Positions 53,518 to 62,020 of a stretch of 64,000 nt of DNA are shown here, in pieces. Positions within the stretch are counted from its first letter, which is position 1. Each line of letters opens with the position of its first letter. The stretch lies in contig NZ_LMMP01000007.1 of assembly GCF_001422815.1 (NCBI RefSeq), positions 62,001 through 126,000 on the forward strand, in the 5' to 3' direction. A program made the translations under genes and the position numbers. The DNA comes from Methylobacterium sp. Leaf91. Its GTDB lineage: Bacteria; Pseudomonadota; Alphaproteobacteria; Rhizobiales; Beijerinckiaceae. The notes below the pieces were generated by a model. The model did no database searches, had not been told where the DNA came from, and saw nothing but the letters and a program-made list of their open reading frames with translations.

Positions 53518-56500
53518 TCACGCACCCGTGGTACGGCGAGGCGCGGTCGGAGCCGGTGTGGCGGGGGGCGGTGCACCGATCAGGCTCATCGACCCATCCA
53601 CGCCGGCGCCGGTGGGCGCGGGAGGCTCGTTGACGGCCGCCACCGATGCCTTCGGTTTGAAGGCGGTGCTGAGCTTCTGCGCCACCACCAGATCCTTCGG
53701 CGCCAGCTTGGCGGCGACATCGTCGCGCTTCCGGCCCGCATCGTCGTCGCCCTGGGCCGCAGCGGCGGAGAACCAGAGGTAGGATTGGACGAGATCCTGC
53801 TGCAACCCAAGGCCCCGCGCGTAGAGGACGGCGAGGTTGTACTGGCTGTCGCGCATGCCGTACTCGGCGCCGCGCCGGAACCATTGCGAAGCCGTGGTGT
53901 AATCCGGCTTGCCGTTCGCCGACGGATTCTCGGCGTAGACCACGGCAAGGTTATGCATCGAGCGGGCATGGCCCTGTTCCGCCGCGCGGGCGTACCAGAG
54001 CTTGGCCTGGGCGAGGTCGCGCACCACGCCCGAGCCCTTCTCGTAGAGGCCGCCGAGCTTGTACTGCGCCGGGGCGTAGCCGACTTCGGCCAGAGCCTCG
54101 AACAGCTTTGCCGCCACCGCGAAGTCGCGGGGCATGCCCCGGCCTTCGAGGGCGCGGGCGGCGAGATCGTAGACGGAGGCTCCATCGCCTTCGAGGGCGG
54201 CCTTGCGAAGCTGCGCGAGCCCCGTCGGCACCGCCCCGAGATCGCCCGCCAGATTACCGAGGGCAGCGACCTTCGGCACCGGACGCTGGGCCGGCTGGCT
54301 CGAGGATTCGGTCAGGGTCGGGACGGCCTTGGACGAGGCCGGCTCGGAGATCGACTGGGTGGTTTCCGGGTCCGGCCGCGCAGGCGTATCCGCGGCGACC
54401 CTGGCCGTGTCGGTGGGAGATGGGTCAGCCTTCGATGCGTCAGCCTTCGATGCGTCAGCCTTGGCCGTGTCGGCATTGGCCGAATCGGTTTTGGCCGCGC
54501 TGTCCGAGGGCTGGCCTGGGGCGGCCTGCGCTTCGGCGATTTGGGCCGCCGACACATCCGTCGCGGTGCGGCGGGAGTTGATGGCCTGCAATGCACCGAG
54601 CGCGAGGACGATGGCGGCGAGGCCGAGGAGGAGCGGCTTGCGGCGCTTGTCGAATTCGGCGCGCAGACGCGCAACGCGCCCGGGGGTCGAGGTTTCCAGG
54701 GCGTCGTCGGAGGCACCGCGACGCTGCATCTCGGGCGAGCGGGCGGCGATCGCGGCCTCGTTCTGCGCGGCCTGCGCCGCACGCCGCGCGGCGGCGATGA
54801 AGCTCGTCTTGATGTCGCTCTCGGTCGGCTTGATCGCGTCCGAACCGCTCTCCGCGGACCGGTCGGGGCTGGGACGGCGGGCGCCGGGCTCCAGCGGCTC
54901 GTCCGTGACGCGACCGAGCTCGAAGGATTGCGCCGTCGGGCTCACCCGCAAGGGTTCGGCCCGCCGGATCATGGCGCCCGCCTGCATCGGGGCCCGCTCG
55001 TCCACGCGGCCGGTGGCGATTCCGAGCCGCTCGGCGAGGTCGTGAGACGAGGTGGAGCGGCTGGCGGCGAGCGGGCCGGCCTCGGCCAGGACGCCCAGCT
55101 GGCCCACGAGCCTGTCCAGGGTGGAATGGACGCCGTCGAGCGTCGCCTGCATCCGCTGCTCGGAGGCCGTCTGCTGGGCGCGCAGATCCGCCAGGCTGGC
55201 CCGGAGCATCCCGAGTTCGCCCGTCTCGCCGGTGGTCCCGATGCTCTCGGCCACGGCATTGCGTGCGGCGCGCTCTACTGCGGCCTCGATCGGAACCTCT
55301 TCGCGCAAAGCCGAGACCTGGCCGAGCAGGTCGGACATCGTCCGCTCGAGGCCGGCGATCGCGGGGTCCGCGTCGCGTGTGTCGATGCGGCTGGCCAGCG
55401 CCAGAACCTGCTTCTCCAGCACGTCGAGACCTTCGGCGCGGGGTCCGGCGGGGCCTCCCACCCGGTCGAGCTTGTCGGCGAGGTCGTGCAGCATGCCGTG
55501 GATCGAGGCGAGGTCGCCGCCGGGAATCACCGGCCGGCGCAGGGTCTCGCCGAGATCCTCGAGGCGGCCGATCAGGTCGCCGACCGGATTGACGCTGACC
55601 CGCTCGACCTTGTCGGCGAGGGCGTCGATCCGCACGATGATCTCGTCCGAATGGCTGCCGCCGCCGACGGAGCCGCCTTCGCGCAGCGCGTCGAGCTTGG
55701 CGCCCATCGCCTGGATCTGCTCCTCGATCCCACCCGAAGGCGGGGTCCGCAGGCCGAGGCGGATCTCTTCGAGCAACGGCCGCAGCTCGGCCATGTTGGC
55801 TCCGTCACCGCCGACGCCGCCCTGCAATTCTGTGATCTGGGCGCTGATCGCCTGGAGCCCCTGGGCGAGGCTCTGGATCCGCTCCGGCCCGGCGAGCGAG
55901 CCGATCAGGCGGCGGATTTCGTCCAGTTCGCGGAACAGGTTACCGAGTTCGTCACGGTCGGCGAAGCCCGGCGCGCTGCTGCTGAGCGCCCCGTCCACCT
56001 TCGCCGCGAGGCGCTCGACGTCGCTGGCGACGCGGGCATGGACGTTCTCCGCCACATCGTCGGCGAGACGGGCGACCTGAACGCGGATCAGTTCGATGGG
56101 GGCCGCGATGGCGGCGAGATCGGAGGGCTCCTGCGCGCGCTGGACCCCGGTGACGAGGGAGTGCATCGCCTGTTCGAGGGCACCGACGTCGCGGCCCGTG
56201 GCGAGGCCGGTGATCGATTCGCGAAGACGGCTCGTCTCGGCCTGCAATTCGGAGAGCGCCGGCGACGGCGCCCGTGTCGCCGAGGCGGCAGGCTTCTGCT
56301 CGGCAGTGGCCGAGTCGGAATCGAGTTCGCGCTGACGCTGGCGGATTTCCGCCACCGCGTCGCGCAGCTCCACCTCGACAGGGCGGCCGCGCCGGCCGAT
56401 GGGGCGCGGCGAGGCCAGTTGCTCGCCGAGTTCGACCATGCGGCGCTCGATCTGCGCCAGACGCTCGGCCATCTGTGCCGCCGGGGACAGGCCGGCATCC

Positions 56501-56985
56501 AGCACCGTGCTGATCCTGGCTTCGATCTCCTCGATCGTCCGCGTCGCCGTCTCCTGCGAGATCTGGTGATCCTGGGCGATCTTATGATCGATCTGGTCGA
56601 GACGCCGCATCATCTCGGCGATGGAGGTGGTGAAGGGCGCGATCGGGTCCGGTGCAGGAGCCGAGACGACGGGGGCCGAGACGACGTCAGCGCCGTCGGT
56701 GACGACGGCCTCCGCGGCGTCGACGGGTGCGGGATCGGCCTCGGCGGATTCGAGATTGGCCTCGACGGGTGACGGCGCGCTGCTCGAAACGTCGACGAGC
56801 GGGCGGGTCTGATGCTGCATCGACGAGGTCAAGCGGCGGCGGCGTGCCTTGGGCTTCTGGTCCGGCGTGACGATCGACGCGATCCAGGTCTCCACCGGCA
56901 CCCCTGCGCGACGCGCCACATCGCGGGCGGCATCGAGGATTTCCGGGTCGAACTCTTCCAGGTTGAGCGTCGCGTTGCGTTTCAT
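53518..56985 (-). CDS. podJ: PodJ-like polarity protein with Sel1 repeats
   Basis: From ATG 56985 the 1155-residue protein has an N-terminal 'FDPEILDAARDVARRAGVPVETWI' segment like the ribbon-helix-helix-type start of PodJ, a large coiled-coil cytoplasmic part (about 90-760), one membrane helix near 843-860 ('LLLGLAAIVLALGALQ'), a Thr/Ala/Lys-rich linker and at least four Sel1/TPR-like repeats (about 950-1105, e.g. 'YAPAQYKLGGLYEKGSGVVRDLAQAKLWYARAAEQGH'). Caulobacter PodJ shares this architecture and organises the new pole; rhizobial PodJ proteins act similarly. It lacks a visible peptidoglycan-binding domain. Its upstream gap carries a GGTAA-N8-TTAAG element. Confidence 0.83.
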   Translation of the reverse strand: MKRNATLNLEEFDPEILDAARDVARRAGVPVETWIASIVTPDQKPKARRRRLTSSMQHQTRPLVDVSSSAPSPVEANLESAEADPAPVDAAEAVVTDGADVVSAPVVSAPAPDPIAPFTTSIAEMMRRLDQIDHKIAQDHQISQETATRTIEEIEARISTVLDAGLSPAAQMAERLAQIERRMVELGEQLASPRPIGRRGRPVEVELRDAVAEIRQRQRELDSDSATAEQKPAASATRAPSPALSELQAETSRLRESITGLATGRDVGALEQAMHSLVTGVQRAQEPSDLAAIAAPIELIRVQVARLADDVAENVHARVASDVERLAAKVDGALSSSAPGFADRDELGNLFRELDEIRRLIGSLAGPERIQSLAQGLQAISAQITELQGGVGGDGANMAELRPLLEEIRLGLRTPPSGGIEEQIQAMGAKLDALREGGSVGGGSHSDEIIVRIDALADKVERVSVNPVGDLIGRLEDLGETLRRPVIPGGDLASIHGMLHDLADKLDRVGGPAGPRAEGLDVLEKQVLALASRIDTRDADPAIAGLERTMSDLLGQVSALREEVPIEAAVERAARNAVAESIGTTGETGELGMLRASLADLRAQQTASEQRMQATLDGVHSTLDRLVGQLGVLAEAGPLAASRSTSSHDLAERLGIATGRVDERAPMQAGAMIRRAEPLRVSPTAQSFELGRVTDEPLEPGARRPSPDRSAESGSDAIKPTESDIKTSFIAAARRAAQAAQNEAAIAARSPEMQRRGASDDALETSTPGRVARLRAEFDKRRKPLLLGLAAIVLALGALQAINSRRTATDVSAAQIAEAQAAPGQPSDSAAKTDSANADTAKADASKADASKADPSPTDTARVAADTPARPDPETTQSISEPASSKAVPTLTESSSQPAQRPVPKVAALGNLAGDLGAVPTGLAQLRKAALEGDGASVYDLAARALEGRGMPRDFAVAAKLFEALAEVGYAPAQYKLGGLYEKGSGVVRDLAQAKLWYARAAEQGHARSMHNLAVVYAENPSANGKPDYTTASQWFRRGAEYGMRDSQYNLAVLYARGLGLQQDLVQSYLWFSAAAAQGDDDAGRKRDDVAAKLAPKDLVVAQKLSTAFKPKASVAAVNEPPAPTGAGVDGSMSLIGAPPPATPAPTAPRRTTGA

Positions 56986-57098
56986 CGTCAAACCCGGGGC
57001 AGCGAGGTCCGTGACCCAATCCGGTTTGTCAGTGTGCAACGCAGAGGTGTCGCAGCGGCAGCGAAACGGATCGATTGCCGCTGACATTTCGCACTCTT

Positions 57099-57116
57099 GG
57101 TAAACAGGCGGTTAAG
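57099..57116. promoter_or_regulatory. Weak CtrA-like element before the PodJ-like gene
   Basis: GGTAA-N8-TTAAG, like the element before the growth-pole gene at 19786-19803. It lies 114 bases before the PodJ-like start. One mismatch and a spacer one base too long distinguish it from a good CtrA box. Confidence 0.25.
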
Positions 57117-57185
57117 CCCTGTGCCAAACTGGCCTTATGTTATCGTCGACGCCTCGCTGAGGGTGCCCCTTTCCCTTCGCACGGC

Positions 57186-57207
57186 GATAGTTTATATATG
57201 AACTATC
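57186..57207. promoter_or_regulatory. Operator-like palindrome over the beta-oxidation promoter
   Basis: GATAGTT-N8-AACTATC is a perfect 7-bp dyad. Its 8-base centre TATATATG could be the -10 region of a promoter. It lies 63 bases before the acyl-CoA dehydrogenase ATG. The dimension suits a TetR- or PadR-like repressor; no such gene is in the window. Confidence 0.55.
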
Positions 57208-57269
57208 AAGCGTGCCGGGGCTGAGAGGCCGAATCGGGCATGCGATCAAGCGGGTGGAGGACAGACGAG

Positions 57270-59057
57270 ATGCCGAGTTATCGTGCACCGGTCGAGAACG
57301 TGCAGTTTCTCCTCAACGACGTCTTCGCCTTCCATGGACGCAACAACCTGCGCGGTTTCGCGGATGCGTCGCCCGACCTGATCCAGGCGGTTCTGGTCGA
57401 GGGCGCCAAGCTTGCCGAGGGCGTGCTCACCCCCCTCAATGCCGTGGGTGACCGGCAGGGCTGTACCCGCCAGGCGGATGGCAGCGTCTCCACGCCGGAC
57501 GGGTTCAAGGCCGGCTACGACGCCTATGCCGAGGGTGGCTGGATGGGCATCTCCGTGCCGGAGGAATATGGGGGCCAGGGCCTGCCGCACACGATCAACA
57601 CCGCGATCTCCGAATTCACCTCTTCGGCCAATCTGGCATTGGCCATGTATCCGGGCCTGACGCAGGGCGCGATGGCGGCCCTCCTCGTCCACGGCTCGGA
57701 GGAGCAGAAGGCGACTTATCTGCCCAAGATGGTGGAAGGCGCCTGGACCGGTACGATGAACCTCACCGAGCCCCATTGCGGCACGGATCTCGGGCTCCTC
57801 AAGACCAAGGCGCTGCCGAACGGCGACGGTTCCTACAGCCTCACGGGCACCAAGATCTTCATCTCGGCCGGCGAGCACGACCTGTCCGAGAACATCGTCC
57901 ATCTCGTCATCGCCCGGATCGAGGGTGCGCCGGCCGGCACCAAGGGTATCTCGCTGTTCGTGGTGCCGAAGTTCCTCGTCAACGAGGATGGATCGGTGGG
58001 CGAGCGGAACGGCGTCTCCTGTGGCTCCCTCGAGCACAAGATGGGCATCCACGGCAATTCCACCTGCGTCATGAACTATGACGGCGCGAAGGGCTGGCTC
58101 GTCGGCCAGGAGAATCGCGGTCTCAATGCGATGTTCGTGATGATGAACGAAGCGCGCCTCGCGGTGGGCGTCCAGGGTCTCGCCCAGTCGGAGGTCGCCT
58201 ACCAGAACGCGGTGGCTTACGCGAAGGACCGGCTCCAGGGCCGCGCCCTCACCGGCGCCAAGGCCCCGGACAAGGTGGCCGACCCCATCATCGTCCACCC
58301 CGACGTGCGCCGGACCCTCATGGGAATTCGCGCCTTCAACGAAGCCGCCCGCGCGCTGGTGCTGTGGACCGCGCTTCAGGCGGATATCGGCCATCGCTCC
58401 GACGACGCGGCCGAGCGCCAGAAGGCCGAGGACCATATGGGCCTGATGACCCCGGTGGTGAAAGGCGTGCTCACGGACAAGGGGTTCGACAACGCGGTGG
58501 CGGCCCAGCAGCTCTTCGGCGGGCACGGCTACATCGAGGAATGGGGCATGTCGCAATTCGTGCGCGATGCCCGCATCGCCATGATCTACGAGGGCGCCAA
58601 CGGCATTCAGGCCATGGACCTCATCGGCCGCAAGCTACCCAAGGATGGCGGCCGGGCGATGATGAGCTTCCTCGCCGAGGTCCAGACCTTCATCAAGGAC
58701 CATGACGAGGAGGCCGAGATGAAGCCGTTCACCGGCCCGCTCCAGGCCGGGCTGAACGACCTCCAGGGCGCCACCATGTGGTTCATGCAGAACGCCTTCT
58801 CCAAGCCCGACAATGCCGGGGCCGGCGCCACCGACTACATGCACCTCCTCGGCCTCGTCGCCATGGGCTACATGTGGGCCCGGATCGCCAAGGCGGCGCT
58901 GGCGCGCATCGCGCAAGGCCCGTCGCCGGAAATGGACGACAAGCTCGTCATCGGCCGGTTCTACATGGAGCGGACGCTTCCCGAGACCGCGACCCGCCTC
59001 GTGCGGATCAAGGCCGGGGCCGACACGACCATGGCGTTGAGCGCCGAGGCGTTTTAG
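57270..59057 (+). CDS. Acyl-CoA dehydrogenase with C-terminal extension
   Basis: From ATG 57270 (GGAGG nine bases upstream) the 595-residue protein has the acyl-CoA dehydrogenase core: 'GGWMGISVPEEYGGQGLPHTINTAISE', 'LTEPHCGTDLGLLKTKA', 'GTKIFISAGEHD' and the catalytic-glutamate region 'RIAMIYEGANGIQAMDLIGRKL'. A C-terminal helical extension (about 480-595) is that of the 3-methylmercaptopropionyl-CoA dehydrogenase (DmdC)/FadE-like subfamily. It begins a beta-oxidation set with the thiolase and FadJ-like gene. Confidence 0.95.
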   Translation: MPSYRAPVENVQFLLNDVFAFHGRNNLRGFADASPDLIQAVLVEGAKLAEGVLTPLNAVGDRQGCTRQADGSVSTPDGFKAGYDAYAEGGWMGISVPEEYGGQGLPHTINTAISEFTSSANLALAMYPGLTQGAMAALLVHGSEEQKATYLPKMVEGAWTGTMNLTEPHCGTDLGLLKTKALPNGDGSYSLTGTKIFISAGEHDLSENIVHLVIARIEGAPAGTKGISLFVVPKFLVNEDGSVGERNGVSCGSLEHKMGIHGNSTCVMNYDGAKGWLVGQENRGLNAMFVMMNEARLAVGVQGLAQSEVAYQNAVAYAKDRLQGRALTGAKAPDKVADPIIVHPDVRRTLMGIRAFNEAARALVLWTALQADIGHRSDDAAERQKAEDHMGLMTPVVKGVLTDKGFDNAVAAQQLFGGHGYIEEWGMSQFVRDARIAMIYEGANGIQAMDLIGRKLPKDGGRAMMSFLAEVQTFIKDHDEEAEMKPFTGPLQAGLNDLQGATMWFMQNAFSKPDNAGAGATDYMHLLGLVAMGYMWARIAKAALARIAQGPSPEMDDKLVIGRFYMERTLPETATRLVRIKAGADTTMALSAEAF

Positions 59058-59084
59058 AGCGGACGACAGACTTTCAGTTCACCA

Positions 59085-59200
59085 CGTCATTCCGGGGCGC
59101 TCGCAGAGCGAGACCGGAATCCAGAACCGCCGACGCGACAAACCTTGGATGTGTTCGCGGATCTGGATTCCGGGCTCCGCTTCGCGGCCCCGGAATGACG
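59085..59200. repeat. Palindromic repeat ('CGTCATTCCGGGGC' type)
   Basis: CGTCATTCCGGGGC at 59085-59098 is perfectly complementary to GCCCCGGAATGACG at 59187-59200, and CCGGAATCCAG pairs internally with CTGGATTCCGG. It is the sister of 11051-11163. It lies between the dehydrogenase and thiolase genes and could affect operon mRNA stability. Confidence 0.85.
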
Positions 59201-59263
59201 GCGAGACCGAGAGCAGACTTTGAAAGCCGTCGCTCCGCAGGAGCGGACAACAGGGAAACGCAT

Positions 59264-60472
59264 ATGCCCGAGGCCTTCATCTACGATCACGTCCGCACGC
59301 CGCGAGGTCGCGGCAAGCCGGATGGCGCATTGCACGAGGTGACGGCCCTACGCCTCGCCGAAACGGCCCTGCGCGCCCTCAAAGAGCGCAACGAGCTCGA
59401 CACGCGGCAGGTGGACGACGTCATCCTCGGCTGCGTCGATCCCGTCGGCGAGGCCGGTGGCGACATCGCCCGGGCGGCGGCCCTGGTGGCGGATTACGGC
59501 ACCCATGTCCCCGGCGTGCAGATCAACCGCTTCTGCGCCTCCGGGCTCGACGCGGTGAACTTCGCCGCGGCCCAAATCATGGCCGGCCAGCACGACATGA
59601 CGGTCGGCGGCGGCGTCGAATCCATGGGCCGCGTCGGCCTCGGCGCCTCCGGCGGGGCCTGGCCGGTGGACCCGGCCATCGCCATCAAATCCTGGTTCAT
59701 GCCGCAGGGCGTCTCGGCCGATCTCATCGCCACGAAATACGGATTCAGCCGCGACGAGTGCGACGCTTACGCGGTCGAATCGCAGAAGCGCTCGGCGAAA
59801 TCCTGGGCCGACGGGCTGTTCAGGAATTCCGTCGTCCCGGTGCGCGACGTCAACGGCATCACCCTGCTCGACACCGACGAGCACATGCGTCCCTCCACCG
59901 ACATGCAGTCCTTGGCCGGGCTGAAGGCCTCCTTCGTCCAGATGGGCCAGATGGGCGGTTTCGACGCCGTGGCGGTCGACGCGCATCCCGATGTGGAGAT
60001 GGTCAACCACGTCCATCACGCCGGCAATTCCTCGGGGATCGTCGATGGTGCCGCCGCCGTGCTGGTGGGCTCGAAGGAAGCCGGCGCGCGGGCCGGCCTC
60101 AAGCCGCGCGCCCGTATCCGCGCCTTCGCCAATATCGGTTCGGACCCGGCCCTCATGCTCACCGGACCGGTGGACGTGACGAAGAAGGTGCTGGCCCGCG
60201 CCGGCATGACCATCGCCGATATCGACCTGTTCGAGGTCAACGAGGCGTTCGCGGCCGTGGTCCTGCGCTTCTGTCAGGCCTTCGGGCTCAATCCGTCCGA
60301 GGTGAACGTCAATGGAGGCGCCATCGCCATGGGCCATCCGCTGGGCGCCACCGGCGCCATGATCCTCGGCACGGTCCTCGACGAGTTGGAGCGCACGGGC
60401 AAGGAGCGCGCCCTCGTGACCCTCTGCATCGGCGCCGGAATGGGAACCGCCACGATCATCGAGCGGGTGTAG
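59264..60472 (+). CDS. Acetyl-CoA C-acyltransferase (thiolase)
   Basis: The 402-residue protein begins 'MPEAFIYDHVRTPRGRGKPDGALHEVTALRLA', with the acylated Cys in 'QINRFCASGLDAVNFAA', 'NEAFAAVVLRFCQAFG', the His in 'NVNGGAIAMGHPLGATGAMI' and the second Cys in 'LVTLCIGAGMGTA'. It cleaves 3-ketoacyl-CoA to acetyl-CoA in fatty acid degradation. It is preceded by AGGGAA and follows the acyl-CoA dehydrogenase after a repeat-containing gap of 206 bases. Confidence 0.96.
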   Translation: MPEAFIYDHVRTPRGRGKPDGALHEVTALRLAETALRALKERNELDTRQVDDVILGCVDPVGEAGGDIARAAALVADYGTHVPGVQINRFCASGLDAVNFAAAQIMAGQHDMTVGGGVESMGRVGLGASGGAWPVDPAIAIKSWFMPQGVSADLIATKYGFSRDECDAYAVESQKRSAKSWADGLFRNSVVPVRDVNGITLLDTDEHMRPSTDMQSLAGLKASFVQMGQMGGFDAVAVDAHPDVEMVNHVHHAGNSSGIVDGAAAVLVGSKEAGARAGLKPRARIRAFANIGSDPALMLTGPVDVTKKVLARAGMTIADIDLFEVNEAFAAVVLRFCQAFGLNPSEVNVNGGAIAMGHPLGATGAMILGTVLDELERTGKERALVTLCIGAGMGTATIIERV

Positions 60473-60592
60473 AACCGGGCCGGGGCGGGCTTTCGCCGGT
60501 CCCGCCTCCCAAACCCTTCGAAACGCTGTTAGACGGCGCGCTCCCGCCGCCGGAACCGGCGGCGCAAAGACAACATCGGGAGACACGCCAAG

Positions 60593-61075
60593 ATGACACG
60601 CATTCTCGCCACCATGATGCTGACCACGGCATTGATGGCGCCGCTCGCCGCCCGCGCGGACGACATGTCCGACCGGGTCACGATCGCCAAGGATCTGGTT
60701 CAGAAGACGCTGATCAAGAACCTCGAAACCGGCTTCACCGGAGCTCTCGAGAAGACCGTGCAGCCGATGGCGGAAGACAAGGCCGAGGCGGTGCGCAAGG
60801 AAGTCCGCGCCGAGTTCGAGAAGCAGCGCGAAGTCATGATCGACGGTCTCTCGAAGGCCTATGCCGAGAAGTTCAACATCGACGAGCTCAAGCACCTCAG
60901 CGGCATCTACGACGACAAGATCTACCAGAAGTTCCAGGCGATCAATTCGGACCCGGCCTCGACCGTCACCGTCATCTCGCAGGGTGCGGTCACCAAGATC
61001 CTGAACATGCTGGCGATCGCCTCGGCCGGCGACAAGCCGGCTGCGCCGATGCCGCCCATGCCCGGCGCCAAGTAG
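60593..61075 (+). CDS. Secreted DUF2059-like protein
   Basis: The 160-residue product has a signal peptide (cleavage likely after about residue 22, ARADD), then a charged helical domain ending with 'AAPMPPMPGAK'. The spacing of helices recalls DUF2059 periplasmic proteins. Function is unknown. It lies between the beta-oxidation genes and may belong to the same transcription unit, although an inverted repeat at 60546-60563 (GCCGCCGG with CCGGCGGC) precedes it. Confidence 0.82.
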   Translation: MTRILATMMLTTALMAPLAARADDMSDRVTIAKDLVQKTLIKNLETGFTGALEKTVQPMAEDKAEAVRKEVRAEFEKQREVMIDGLSKAYAEKFNIDELKHLSGIYDDKIYQKFQAINSDPASTVTVISQGAVTKILNMLAIASAGDKPAAPMPPMPGAK

Positions 61076-61124
61076 AGACCGGCGCGAAGTAAAGCGCGAA
61101 GACTGGGAGGGGCTTCGCCCCCCC

Positions 61125-61910
61125 TTAGGACGCGAGGTCGAGGCGCGGCTCCCGCGCCTCGAAGCCGGAAACGCTCGGGAGGGCTTCGAGTTGGGGACGG
61201 GCGAAGTAATAGCCTTGGAACAGATTCGCGCCGAGTTCGCGCATGGTCGCGAATTCCGCCTGCGTCTCGATTCCCTCGGCGATGACCTCGATGCCGAGTT
61301 GCCGCGCGATCGAGAGGATGCCCGCCGTGATGACCTGCCGCGCCCGGTCACGGTCAATGCCGCGCAGCAGGTCCATGTCGATCTTGATCAGGTCCGGCTG
61401 AAAGTTGGCCAGCAGGCTGAGCCCGGCGAAGCCGGCGCCGAAATCGTCGAGGGCCGTCAGGAAGCCCTGCCGGCGATACTCGTCGACGATGCGCTGCAGA
61501 TGCGCGATGTCGCGGAATTTCTCGTTCTCGGTGAACTCGAACATGATCCGCTCGTGAGCGAAGCCGAATTGGCGCGCCGCCTCCAGGGACGAGCGGATGC
61601 AGGCTGCGGGCTCGTAGACGGCGTTCGGCATGAAGTTGATCGACAACCTGGTGTCGTCGTCGGCTTGGAACAGGCGTCCGGCGAGTTCGATGGCACGCAC
61701 CCGCGCGGCCTGATCGAACCGGTACATGGTCGCTTCGGTCACCTGCCCGAGGATCGATCCGGCGGACTGGCCCTCCGGGCCCCGGATGAGCGCTTCGTAG
61801 CCCCAGATCCGGTCGACCCTGGTATCGACGATCGGTTGAAAAGCCATGGTAAAATCAAGATCGAGATCGACGCCATCACGACATCCTTGGCAGGCCTTCC
61901 TCGACGCCAT
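61125..61910 (-). CDS. Stand-alone EAL-domain protein (cyclic-di-GMP phosphodiesterase)
   Basis: The 261-residue protein is nearly all EAL domain. 'AFQPIVDTRVDRIWGYEALIRG' contains the EAL signature; the metal and catalytic residues are present in 'SINFMPNAVYEP', 'MFEFTENEKFRD', 'LDDFGAGFAGLSLL', 'LIKIDMDLLRGI', 'VIAEGIETQAEF' and 'LFQGYYFARPQL'. It should hydrolyse cyclic-di-GMP. A short N-terminal CxxC-containing stretch ('KACQGCRDG') precedes the domain; no GGDEF partner is present. Start ATG 61910; TTG 61913 is an alternative. Confidence 0.94.
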   Translation of the reverse strand: MASRKACQGCRDGVDLDLDFTMAFQPIVDTRVDRIWGYEALIRGPEGQSAGSILGQVTEATMYRFDQAARVRAIELAGRLFQADDDTRLSINFMPNAVYEPAACIRSSLEAARQFGFAHERIMFEFTENEKFRDIAHLQRIVDEYRRQGFLTALDDFGAGFAGLSLLANFQPDLIKIDMDLLRGIDRDRARQVITAGILSIARQLGIEVIAEGIETQAEFATMRELGANLFQGYYFARPQLEALPSVSGFEAREPRLDLAS

Positions 61911-62020
61911 CAACTCTATCCCATGTTAAGACTTTGAACTTTCTCGGAAAACTATCCATCGGAAGGTTTTAGATCGCCTTAATGGATACGATTCCTTCGC
62001 CGAACCTTCGAGGGTCAGAA

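Noticed and set aside
53515..56772. Plus-strand 1085-codon open frame opposite the PodJ-like gene
   Set aside because: Composition is that of an antisense frame (Arg/Gly/His-rich), while the minus strand has Sel1 repeats and a membrane helix.
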